DNA of 44,029 nucleotides from FCB group bacterium. Its GTDB lineage: Bacteria > Fidelibacterota > Marinisomatia > Marinisomatales > JAADGP01. A program made the position numbers and the translations under genes. The DNA lies in NCBI GenBank assembly GCA_013152315.1, contig JAADGP010000110.1:1-44029 (forward strand). Reading direction: 5' to 3'. The notes under the pieces were generated by a model. The model was not told the DNA's origin. It searched no databases and was given only the letters and a program-made list of their open reading frames with translations. This document shows positions 24,369 through 34,124 of the stretch, in pieces; the stretch's first letter is position 1; the number at the start of each line of letters is the position of its first letter.

Positions 24369-25054
24369 TCGCTACTTCCTGTTAAATTATGGTTTGGAAA
24401 CTGTTTAAATAAATTATGCCTGGTCGCAAAACCCGCGCAATGACTTGCGAAGCATTAAACAACCCCGAAGACTCAGAGGCCGAACCCCTAACCCTTCGAG
24501 TTCCGTCGAAGCGGGACCTTATGGTAGTATCACGAACAGTGGAAAAGATCACATTTACCGTCTTTTGAATACCTTATTTGAATGGATCATAATCCCTATT
24601 GAGGCGGGGTTACCCCGCATCGAATCCATACTTGAAATTAGTAAAATTTACTGCTATTCACATAAACTTTCGATCGCTACTCATATTATTTACCAAACTA
24701 TTGTATTCTTTATTTTTGAATAATCATAAAGGCCAGGACAACGGCTGAGGAGAAGAAACGTATTGGAGCGTAGCGGAGATCCCGATGGAGCGCAGCGACT
24801 ATCGGGATGAATTGTGGATCGTGCAAACGAGCGAAGAACCAAGAATCAAGATTAGAAATTCCTCATTGTGGAATCAATCTCTCCTTAATCTCCACCTGAG
24901 CCTGAGCCTTTTTCAATTTCAATACGTTTACGTACTCTTTCTACAAGTTAAATTATTCCGTAACGGTGCCCGCGGTTCGATTCATTGGAATCAACGCGAT
25001 ATAATTTCGAGTTTTTCGCCGGGGATGGAGATTCTTCTCCGCGATTGTTCATGT
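24369..25054. repeat. Gene-free spacer of degenerate repeat-like elements
   Basis: About 686 bp between thiolase and phoH with no credible gene; the short open frames have no family features. It contains CTTCGA/TCGAAG hairpin arms near 24497-24514. The inverted pair ATCCCGAT and ATCGGGAT flanks GGAGCGCAGCGACT (24787-24800), whose reverse complement recurs at 11249. GGAGCGTAGCGGAG lies just upstream of it. GAACCAAGAATCAAGATT lies near 24835, and CTGAGCCTGAGCC near 24897. These look like worn copies of dispersed intergenic repeats. Confidence 0.5.
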
Positions 25055-25996
25055 TCAGGATCCATTGGCACGGTCATAGGCTTTGATGATTTCCCGAACC
25101 AAATGATGCCTGACAACATCCTCTTCGGTAAGCTGCACAAAACCGATGCCGTCGATCGCTTTCAAAATATCAATCACCTGTATTAAACCCGAATCCGATT
25201 TCCTGGGCAGGTCCACCTGGGTAATGTCACCGGTGATTATGGCCCGGGAATTAACCCCCAGGCGGGTCAGGAACATCTTCATTTGCATGGTGGCGGCATT
25301 TTGGGCTTCATCCAAAATCAGGAAGGCGTTATTCAGCGTGCGTCCCCGCATATATGCCAACGGAATAACCTCAATAATATTCTTCGCCAGCAGTGGTTTA
25401 AGTCGGGTCTGGGGAATCATTTCCCCCAACGCGTCATAAAGAGGCGTCAGATAGGGATCGACTTTTTCTTTTAAGTCCCCCGGTAAAAACCCCAGGCTCT
25501 CGCCGGCTTCCACGGCGGGACGACAAAGGATTATCCGGTCCACCTCATGATTGTCCAGCGCCGCGACGGCAAAGGCAACGGCCAGGAACGTTTTCCCCGT
25601 TCCTGCCGGCCCCACACTAAAAACAATGTCGTTTTCCTGAACCGCTCGCACGTACCGTTCCTGCCCCGGTGTTTTTGCTGAAATCGCGCCTTTCCGCCCG
25701 TAATGAATCACTGTGTCCGGCACTTTACTTTCGTGTCCGTTGTCAACGGTAACAATATGAATAAGCTGTCGCACATCATCCTGGGTCAGGCTGCTTTTCC
25801 GCGATAAGGTCTGTATCATTTCATGGAAAACCTCGCGGATCAATTCAATTTGAGTTCTTTCCCCTTCCAGGTAAATTTCATTGCCCCTTACCAGGAGTTT
25901 GGTAGCAAAAGCATCTTCAATCAATTTCAAATGGGAATCGGCTACCCCGAATAAGGAGGTAAGATCCACACCTTTTAATTCAATTGTCTTTTTCAT
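25055..25996 (-). CDS. phoH: PhoH-family ATPase
   Basis: A 313-residue cytoplasmic P-loop ATPase of the PhoH/PhoL group, linked in other bacteria to RNA metabolism, often next to ybeY. The N-terminal small RNA-binding-like part (residues ~1-100) precedes Walker A GPAGTGKTFLAVAF near 137 and Walker B FLILDEAQNA near 230. The GVNSRAIITGDITQVDLP segment is strongly conserved in the family. ybeY is not adjacent here. The start ATG lies 73 bp from the divergent TatT-like gene, so a shared promoter region is likely. Confidence 0.95.
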   Translation of the reverse strand: MKKTIELKGVDLTSLFGVADSHLKLIEDAFATKLLVRGNEIYLEGERTQIELIREVFHEMIQTLSRKSSLTQDDVRQLIHIVTVDNGHESKVPDTVIHYGRKGAISAKTPGQERYVRAVQENDIVFSVGPAGTGKTFLAVAFAVAALDNHEVDRIILCRPAVEAGESLGFLPGDLKEKVDPYLTPLYDALGEMIPQTRLKPLLAKNIIEVIPLAYMRGRTLNNAFLILDEAQNAATMQMKMFLTRLGVNSRAIITGDITQVDLPRKSDSGLIQVIDILKAIDGIGFVQLTEEDVVRHHLVREIIKAYDRANGS

Positions 25997-26069
25997 TCCT
26001 TTTGATCGTGGCTATTTTCTGACCATTAATTTAAGGTATGCAAACGTTTTACCCAGCTATTTACGCCGT

Positions 26070-26954
26070 ATGAGAACAACGAGCAATTACGGATTCGACA
26101 GTTTTAAAGGGTTTTTCATTGTCGGGCTTTTCATTGCTTTCAGCTGTCAACCTTCCCGATTTACATCGCAAAGCAACCTCGAAAAAAACGCGAACTATTT
26201 GGAACAACAGGGTTATTTGCATTGGGAAAAACGGACAACTCCCAAAGACGCGCGAATGGCCCGTTATTTTTTATCGCAAGCCTATTCCCTGAAACCGAAA
26301 AATCTTGAGCTGGCCATTGCCGTAAGTCGCGCTTATTATTTTGAAGCGCAATACATTGAACCCGATCCGGCCGCAAAAGACAGTCTTTTCCTGTTGGGGG
26401 CGGAAATCGCGAAGCAAGCGCTTCTGAATTCACCCCGGGTTGTAACGGCCTTGCAGGATGTACCGAGGGACAGCAACGCAATCATCCAGAAAGCCATTGA
26501 GGTCGCCGATGAACAATTGGTTCCGGCCCTTTATTGGTGGGCGGCAAACATCGGGCGCTATCTGGTTACCAAAGCCGTCATGACCCGCATGCAACATCGG
26601 GAGCAGCTTGAAATGATCATGCACCGTGTCCTGGCTCTGAACCCAAACTATTATTATGGCGGACCATACCGCTTTTTCGGGACCCTCTATGCCCGTCTGC
26701 CCGGGGTGGCATTGTCGCAATCCAAATCCTACTTTGATCAGGCCATTACCGCCTATCCGGACTACCTGGCCACCCGCGTACTCATGGCACAGTATTACCA
26801 CACCAAAGCCGGCAACCGGGAACAATTCCACGCCGAACTGGAAAAGGTCATCGCCGCGGATCCCACGTTGATCCCCGAGGTCATGCCTGAAAATCTGTAC
26901 GAGCAGGAACACGCAAAAAAATTACTGGAACAAGAAGCTTCATTGTTCGAGTAA
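26070..26954 (+). CDS. TatT-like lipoprotein (TRAP transporter T-component family)
   Basis: A 294-residue lipoprotein of tetratricopeptide-like helices. The ATG at 26070 is chosen because it gives an export signal: FFIVGLFIAF followed by the lipobox-like FSC. An upstream in-frame ATG at 25881 lies inside phoH and is unlikely. The body has helical pairs (DARMARYFLSQAYSLKP, LELAIAVSRAYYFEAQY) and the family-like PYRFFGTLYARLPG, SYFDQAITAYPDYLATR and EQFHAELEKVIAADP segments. In spirochaetes, TatT pairs with a substrate-binding TRAP protein. No TRAP genes are next to it here, so its role is open. Confidence 0.75.
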   Translation: MRTTSNYGFDSFKGFFIVGLFIAFSCQPSRFTSQSNLEKNANYLEQQGYLHWEKRTTPKDARMARYFLSQAYSLKPKNLELAIAVSRAYYFEAQYIEPDPAAKDSLFLLGAEIAKQALLNSPRVVTALQDVPRDSNAIIQKAIEVADEQLVPALYWWAANIGRYLVTKAVMTRMQHREQLEMIMHRVLALNPNYYYGGPYRFFGTLYARLPGVALSQSKSYFDQAITAYPDYLATRVLMAQYYHTKAGNREQFHAELEKVIAADPTLIPEVMPENLYEQEHAKKLLEQEASLFE

Positions 26955-27049
26955 TTTGGACAACAAAAATTTAATTGTTTCCACTCTTCACCCGTTTATC
27001 ATAAAATCAAACCGGCGGTGTTGATGAAACACAAGCCGCGTATGAAACA

Positions 27050-27661
27050 ATGATGACTATTTTACTATCAGCAACCTTCATTACCCTACTGATATGTATA
27101 TTTTTCTTACTGTTTTTTCCATTTCACGTGAAAGTGCGCGGAACACTGATAATGAACTCTGCTGCATTCAGTTTAACCGGGAAAGTATTGTTCGGCGGCA
27201 AATCCTTCGGCGTGGGTGTTAAATCGACCCGGTTTAATGAAGTGTTTATCGGTCCCTATTCAAAACCGTGGTTTACCTTTCGGTTCAAACCGCAAGCGTG
27301 GAAAAAAGACCAGGGAAAGACGGAACCGAAGACATGGATGACCAGGATTAAAAAACAATCCCCCCTGCTAAAAAGCGCAAAGGCCGGATTGGGCGCCATA
27401 AAATGGGACCATTTTTCACTGCGGGGAATTGTGGGCTTTCAAAATCCCATGACTACCGGAATTACTTTCGGATTACTTCACGGCCTTCAATCCATTATTC
27501 CCGACGAACGGATTACGATTGCCATTACTCCTCGGTTTCCGACGACATTTCGTGAATTTCCCGGATCACACACCGATCTTTCGGCATCCTTGGGAATAAA
27601 ATTCCAACCCGGCGTATTTATCTGGAAAGCAACGCTGGCTTACTTAAATTTCAAACCATAG
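27050..27661 (+). CDS. YtfI-like (DUF2953-type) membrane protein
   Basis: A 203-residue protein with one N-terminal membrane helix (LLSATFITLLICIFFLLFFP), then a beta-rich domain (FHVKVRGTLIMNSAAFSLTG) and a basic linker. Its position directly before a GerW/YtfJ-like gene, 12 bp away, copies the ytfI-ytfJ pair of Bacillus, where YtfI is a DUF2953 protein. The assignment rests on this synteny plus the overall layout, not on a strong motif. A perfect palindrome resembling a parS core lies inside the gene. Confidence 0.6.
   Translation: MMTILLSATFITLLICIFFLLFFPFHVKVRGTLIMNSAAFSLTGKVLFGGKSFGVGVKSTRFNEVFIGPYSKPWFTFRFKPQAWKKDQGKTEPKTWMTRIKKQSPLLKSAKAGLGAIKWDHFSLRGIVGFQNPMTTGITFGLLHGLQSIIPDERITIAITPRFPTTFREFPGSHTDLSASLGIKFQPGVFIWKATLAYLNFKP
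27122..27133. promoter_or_regulatory. parS-like core palindrome
   Basis: TTTCACGTGAAA is the inner 12 bp of the classic bacterial parS site (TGTTTCACGTGAAACA), here flanked by CA and GT, so the outer two bases on each side do not match. It lies 13 kb from parAB, inside a coding sequence (Phe-His-Val-Lys). It is a candidate ParB nucleation site. Confidence 0.4.
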
Positions 27662-27673
27662 AAAGGAGTGCTT

Positions 27674-28081
27674 ATGAACATAACCGATTTAATAAAAAAC
27701 ACCCTGGAAGAACTCCAAAATCTGATGGTCTCAAAACTTATTGTCGGGGACCCGATCCAAACCGGCGATCATACAGTTATCCCCGTATCAAAAGTAATGT
27801 TCGGTTTTGGCGGCGGTGGAGGTGAAAACACCTTTAAAAAAGACAATACCGGAACCGGACAGGGAATCGGCGGCGGCTGGTCGATTGAACCGGTTGCTTT
27901 CGTTGTTATCGGCCCCGAAGGGGCACGTTTACTAACGATCGGTGAAAAAGAAAACGCCGTTTCCAAATTGATTAACCTCGCGCCTAAGGTAGTCGATGCC
28001 GTAAAAGATATGGTCGAAAAAAAGAGCGAACAATCGAAAGAGAGTGAACAAACCGGGAATGAATCCTCGTCTGAACAATGA
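27674..28081 (+). CDS. GerW/YtfJ-family protein
   Basis: A 135-residue soluble protein. The start ATG at 27674 is 5 bases after AAAGGAG; a GTG at 27668 overlaps that ribosome site and is unlikely. The N-terminus MNITDLIKNTLEELQNLM, then VVGDPI-like KLIVGDPIQTGDHTVIPVSK, the glycine loop GFGGGGGE and GIGGGWSIEPVAFVVI are the hallmarks of the family. In Bacillus YtfJ/GerW acts in spore germination, but members are widespread in bacteria that do not make spores, where the role is unknown. The C-terminus is charged and repetitive (EKKSEQSKESEQTGNESSSE). Confidence 0.9.
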   Translation: MNITDLIKNTLEELQNLMVSKLIVGDPIQTGDHTVIPVSKVMFGFGGGGGENTFKKDNTGTGQGIGGGWSIEPVAFVVIGPEGARLLTIGEKENAVSKLINLAPKVVDAVKDMVEKKSEQSKESEQTGNESSSEQ

Positions 28082-28093
28082 ACGGCGGTATAG

Positions 28094-28164
28094 CCTCCGT
28101 GGATAATTCCCGACTATCTTACTTTGACATACTCGTAAAGCCACGGAAAGGAGGGGAATTATCC
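28094..28164 (+). promoter_or_regulatory. Structured leader of plsY with mutually exclusive pairings
   Basis: GGATAATTCCC (28101-28111) is perfectly complementary to GGGAATTATCC (28154-28164), which overlaps the ribosome site AGGAGG (28149-28154) and the start region. Alternatively CCGTGG (28097-28102) pairs with CCACGG (28141-28146), and CCTCC (28094-28098) can pair with the GGAGG (28150-28154) itself. The two 5' arms share bases 28101-28102, so not all pairings can form at once. This is the layout of a translational switch, but no known riboswitch class is recognised. Confidence 0.45.
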
Positions 28165-28169
28165 CTTTA

Positions 28170-28781
28170 TTGAAATTATTTTCCGTTATGGTAATCGGAT
28201 ATTTGCTGGGCAATATCCGGATTGGTTTTCTTCCGACACGGTTTACCCAAAAAGGTGAATCTCGCAGCACGGACACCGGTAATACCGGGATTCCCAATGC
28301 GGTAGCTACCCGGGGATGGAAGTTTGGTCTGGTTACTTTTTTCATTGACGCTCTTAAAGCCACATCGGCTGTTTATATCAGCAACCTTCTTTATCCCGAT
28401 GAAACTGTGTTGGCCTTTCTATCCGGCACCGCAGCCGTATTAGGAGACATCTTTCCTTTCGTGATGAAATTCAAAGGGGGGAAAGGAATCGCGCCACTCT
28501 TGGGAATGTTATTGATCTTCGATATCAGGATTGCTTTGCTTATGGTAATAATCGGATGCCTAGGAGTGATTATATCGAATTATATTATGTTGGGGTCCCT
28601 GATTATCGTCATCCTGTTGCCGATTTTTTTATTTTATTATGGTTATTCAACCCCTATTATTCTGATGAGCATGTCCATCTCAATTTTGGCGATCTGGAAA
28701 CACCGGATTAACTTTCAACGCCTTGTAAACGGGGAAGAAAAAACTTTTCGATCCATATTTAAGAAACAAAATAAGGGTTGA
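28170..28781 (+). CDS. plsY: PlsY-like glycerol-3-phosphate acyltransferase (divergent)
   Basis: PlsY moves an acyl group from acyl-phosphate to glycerol-3-phosphate, the first acylation of phospholipid synthesis. The 203-residue, multi-helix membrane protein has the PlsY layout: YLLGNIRIGF near the start, motif 1 as DTGNTGIPNAVATRG, motif 2 as GDIFPFVMKFKGGKG, and motif 3 as KHRINFQRLVNGEE. Several usual residues are changed: GS to DT and the Arg of motif 1 to Ala, and the His before FP to Asp. It may be a paralogue with altered activity. The first canonical start, TTG 28170, is 15 bases from AGGAGG. In-frame ATC at 28161 (6 bases away) or ATT at 28158 are better spaced. Confidence 0.82.
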   Translation: MKLFSVMVIGYLLGNIRIGFLPTRFTQKGESRSTDTGNTGIPNAVATRGWKFGLVTFFIDALKATSAVYISNLLYPDETVLAFLSGTAAVLGDIFPFVMKFKGGKGIAPLLGMLLIFDIRIALLMVIIGCLGVIISNYIMLGSLIIVILLPIFLFYYGYSTPIILMSMSISILAIWKHRINFQRLVNGEEKTFRSIFKKQNKG

Positions 28782-28845
28782 TCCGATCATGTCACGTAAC
28801 TATTATAGAAATAGCGCGTTGACATGTCAAAACTGAAAAAAGGCA

Positions 28846-28900
28846 GAGGATCAGGCGAAGGCTGAGGTCAAGAGCCAAGATTCACGTTTCATCCGTCGGT
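28846..28900. repeat. Degenerate intergenic repeat (GGCTGAGG / GAGCCAAGA)
   Basis: Between plsY and the CBS gene, GAAGGCTGAGG is followed by TCAAGAGCCAAGA (28868-28880). The latter 13-mer recurs exactly at 4009-4021 after hypE, and related words occur at 17877, 17896 and 24835. No gene is visible in the 28782-29012 spacer. Confidence 0.4.
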
Positions 28901-29012
28901 GTGTGGATTGCCCCAGCCTATACCTCGGTCTTAACGAATATCCGGGAATAAAAATAGAGCTCGACATAAATTTATACGATCGTAAACAATGGATTAAGAA
29001 CAGGAGTATTTC

Positions 29013-29417
29013 ATGGCAACCAAATTCACCGTAAGAGATTTTATGGCAAAGCATTTGATTACTTTTCCGCCCGATATGAATGTTTATGCCGCGATTGACA
29101 CCCTTTTAAAAAACAAAATTTCCGGGGCCCCGGTTGTTGATGAAAACGGCAACATCATCGGTATGTTGTCCGAAATGGACTGTATGCACACGATATTGGA
29201 GTCATCCTATTACAATACGCCGGGAGCTTTGGTATCCGATCTTATGTCCACCGAAGTAACCACTGTTGACGCAAATATGAGCATAGTTTCCCTGGCGGAA
29301 AAATTCATCAACAATTCGTACCGTCGTTACCCGGTTGTCGAAAACGGGAAGTTAGTGGGACAAATCAGTAGGCGCGATGTTTTGCGGGCAATTCAAAAAA
29401 TACACAAGGCGGGGTGA
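29013..29417 (+). CDS. CBS-pair domain protein
   Basis: A 134-residue protein made almost entirely of two CBS motifs: residues ~5-62 (VRDFMAKHLITFPPDMNVYA through VVDENGNIIGMLSEMD) and ~75-130 (VSDLMSTEVTTVDANMSIVS through VVENGKLVGQISRRDVL). Such stand-alone pairs bind adenine nucleotides (AMP, ATP, SAM) and tune partner proteins. The partner is unknown. A CAGGAG ribosome site lies 7 bases before the ATG. It is isolated between repeat-bearing spacers. Confidence 0.93.
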   Translation: MATKFTVRDFMAKHLITFPPDMNVYAAIDTLLKNKISGAPVVDENGNIIGMLSEMDCMHTILESSYYNTPGALVSDLMSTEVTTVDANMSIVSLAEKFINNSYRRYPVVENGKLVGQISRRDVLRAIQKIHKAG

Positions 29418-29489
29418 GACTATAATCAAAAGTGCGACCCCGGATAATGTCGCCCCTTCTTTCGGAATTCTACTATATTAAATAGCGAT

Positions 29490-31241
29490 TTACTGCTCTT
29501 TTAACTGAAGCCCCAATTCATCCAACTGTTCTTTTGACACCGGGCTGGGTGCATCATCCATCAGAGACATGGCCGATGTGGTTTTGGGAAAAGCAATTAC
29601 CTCGCGGATATTCGGCGCACCCGCCAACAGCATAACCAGGCGATCAAAACCAAAGGCAATCCCGCCGTGGGGCGGAGCGCCATACCGAAATGCTTCAAGC
29701 AGAAACCCGAATTTTTGCTGCGCTTCGGCATCGCTGATACCCAACAACCTGAATACCCGTCGTTGAATATCACGTTTATGAATACGAATGGAACCACCGG
29801 CGATTTCGTATCCGTTCACGACCAGGTCATACCCCCGGGAGCGCGCTGATCCCGGATCGGATTCCAGCGTATCAAGGTCTTCCGGTTTGGGCGATGTAAA
29901 CGGATGGTGCATGGCCGTGTAACGCTGTTCTTCCGCGTTCCATTCGAACATCGGGAACTCAACAACCCATACCGGTTTGAAGACATTTTTATCGGTCAGA
30001 CCTTCCCGTTGACCCAGTTCTGTCCTTAAAGCGCCTAACGCCTGTAAAACTGTTTCGCGCGCGTCACCGACGATAAACAGGATATCACCGGCTTCAGCGT
30101 TTAAATCCTGTTGAATTTTCCGTTTCAATTCCGGGCTGAAGAATTTCGAAATCCCCCCGGTTAATCCTTCCGCGTCCACCTTCATCCAGGCCAATCCCTT
30201 TGCGCCGTAATGCTTGACGAAATCGGTAAGCTGGTCAATCATTTTGCGGCTGTATTTGCTCCCTCCCCTCAGGACCAGGGCCTTTACGCATTCAGCTCCC
30301 TTAAAAGCCTTAAACTCCGACCGGTCCGAATAGGGTTTAAACTCCTGCAGTTGCATCCCGAACCGCAAGTCGGGCCGATCGGTTCCGTACCTTTCCATGG
30401 CTTCACTATAGGTGATTACCGGAAATGGATCGGGTAAATCAATGTTCCTGATTTCCTTGAATACGGTTCGCGTTAAGCCGGTGCACAATTGCAGCACATC
30501 TTCTTCATCGATAAACGACATCTCCAGATCAATTTGCGTAAACTCCGGTTGCCGGTCCGCCCGCAGGTCTTCATCCCGAAAACATTTCACGATCTGGAAA
30601 TAACGATCAAAGCCCGAGATCATCAGCAATTGCTTATAGGTCTGCGGCGACTGGGGCAAGGCATAAAATCTTCCGTGATGCAACCGGCTGGGAACCAGGT
30701 AATCGCGGGCACCTTCCGGGGTGGATTTCATCAAACAGGGAGTTTCAATCTCAACAAAATCGTGTTCCGATAAATAGCGGCGAACGGTTTGATAAGTCCA
30801 ATGCCGTATTAACAGGTTTTTCTGTAATTCTTCGGTTCGAAGCTCCAGGTAGCGATATTTCAACCGGAATTCTTCCGTTGCGCTGTTGCGATCGGAAATC
30901 AGGAACGGCATCGCTGCGGCCTCGTTTAACATTTCCATATCACTGACCAACACTTCAATCTCACCGGTTGGAAGCTTCGGATTGATGGCTGACGAGTCAC
31001 GTTTTTGGACGCTTCCTTTCACGCTGATAACATCTTCCATCGATAATTTTTTCACCAGGTCAAAATCACCCTGGAAAGCTTCAGTGTTAAATACCAACTG
31101 TGTTTTTCCGTATCGATCCCGGAGATCGACGAAAATAACCTGTCCGTGAAGGCGCACCGAATTGACCCAACCATTCAGCGCTACCGACCGATTTACATCC
31201 TGAATTCTCAGGGAACCGCAAGTATGTGTTCGCTTAAACAT
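29490..31241 (-). CDS. aspS: Aspartyl-tRNA synthetase
   Basis: A class II synthetase that charges tRNA-Asp (possibly also tRNA-Asn). Started at the ATG at 31241 it is 583 residues; a TTG 12 bases upstream is an alternative. The OB-fold anticodon domain is at ~15-110 (SVALNGWVNSVR), and motif 2 follows (FRDEDLRADRQPEFTQIDLE). The bacterial GAD insertion is at ~285-420, and motif 3 is GIAFGFDRLVMLLAG. Length matches bacterial-type AspRS. No gatCAB genes are visible, so whether it is discriminating cannot be told. Confidence 0.97.
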   Translation of the reverse strand: MFKRTHTCGSLRIQDVNRSVALNGWVNSVRLHGQVIFVDLRDRYGKTQLVFNTEAFQGDFDLVKKLSMEDVISVKGSVQKRDSSAINPKLPTGEIEVLVSDMEMLNEAAAMPFLISDRNSATEEFRLKYRYLELRTEELQKNLLIRHWTYQTVRRYLSEHDFVEIETPCLMKSTPEGARDYLVPSRLHHGRFYALPQSPQTYKQLLMISGFDRYFQIVKCFRDEDLRADRQPEFTQIDLEMSFIDEEDVLQLCTGLTRTVFKEIRNIDLPDPFPVITYSEAMERYGTDRPDLRFGMQLQEFKPYSDRSEFKAFKGAECVKALVLRGGSKYSRKMIDQLTDFVKHYGAKGLAWMKVDAEGLTGGISKFFSPELKRKIQQDLNAEAGDILFIVGDARETVLQALGALRTELGQREGLTDKNVFKPVWVVEFPMFEWNAEEQRYTAMHHPFTSPKPEDLDTLESDPGSARSRGYDLVVNGYEIAGGSIRIHKRDIQRRVFRLLGISDAEAQQKFGFLLEAFRYGAPPHGGIAFGFDRLVMLLAGAPNIREVIAFPKTTSAMSLMDDAPSPVSKEQLDELGLQLKEQ

Positions 31242-31377
31242 ATCTTTACTCAAATATTAGGGACTGGAAACGTTGCTTGATATTAATACTAATTGTTGAT
31301 AGAAATTGACAGAAATAGTCTCTTAATGAGCATCCGGGTATTGAGGATTAAACAGACTACGAAGTGGGGAAACAAAC

Positions 31378-31398
31378 AGCTTTTATTGATGAAAAGCT
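31378..31398 (-). terminator. Possible terminator of the atp operon
   Basis: The arms AGCTTTT (31378-31384) and AAAAGCT (31392-31398) form a 7-bp stem with a 7-base loop, 32 bp past the atpC stop. On the - strand it is followed by GTTTGTTTCCCC, a modest T-run. Confidence 0.45.
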
Positions 31399-31430
31399 TC
31401 CGTCTTTCCTTTCAATCGCGTAAATGATAT

Positions 31431-31826
31431 TTATCGTTGAGCCACGCGCAGTCGGTTCAACGCTCTTTGAAGCGACGATTCCGCGCGGACCACATCAATT
31501 TTATGTTTTTGGGCCAGGCGTTCCCTGGCACGTTGGATTGCTTCCTTAGCCCTCTCCACATCGATTTCATCCGATCTTTCCGCCGACTCCAGCAACAGTT
31601 GTACTTTTTTTCCTGTCACTTCCGCATATCCACCACTGGTGGCAAAGTAACGGGTTTCATTGTCCCGGATAATTTTTATCTCCCCAACGGTCAAGGCAAA
31701 CACTGACTTGGTATGGTTGGCCAGCACTCCAAAGAGACCATCGATCCCGGGACAACGGACATAGGAAACCTCCCCTTCATCGTAAATCCGGGTTGGTGTA
31801 ACGATTTCTAATTGAAAGGTACTCAC
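31431..31826 (-). CDS. atpC: F-type ATP synthase epsilon subunit
   Basis: A 131-residue stalk subunit that links gamma to the c-ring and inhibits ATP hydrolysis. The N-terminal beta-sandwich starts with TFQLEIVTPTRIYDEGEVSYVRCPG and has the typical GLFGVLANHTKSVFAL (each quoted part is one continuous family signature). The C-terminal helical hairpin (ERAKEAIQRARERLA) is complete. It lies 2 bp after the atpD stop, the last gene of the operon. Confidence 0.97.
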   Translation of the reverse strand: MSTFQLEIVTPTRIYDEGEVSYVRCPGIDGLFGVLANHTKSVFALTVGEIKIIRDNETRYFATSGGYAEVTGKKVQLLLESAERSDEIDVERAKEAIQRARERLAQKHKIDVVRAESSLQRALNRLRVAQR

Positions 31827-31828
31827 AC

Positions 31829-34112
<2,284 letters not shown>

Positions 34113-34124
34113 ATGACCAACCGC

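Noticed and set aside
24445-25186. Two open frames (92 and 133 codons) in the thiolase-phoH spacer
   Set aside because: Composition is not protein-like, the second runs into phoH on the opposite strand, and both overlie degenerate repeats.
28096-28106. CGTGGATAA, a near match to a DnaA box
   Set aside because: A single imperfect site with no cluster and no AT-rich unwinding region; it is better explained as part of the plsY leader pairing.
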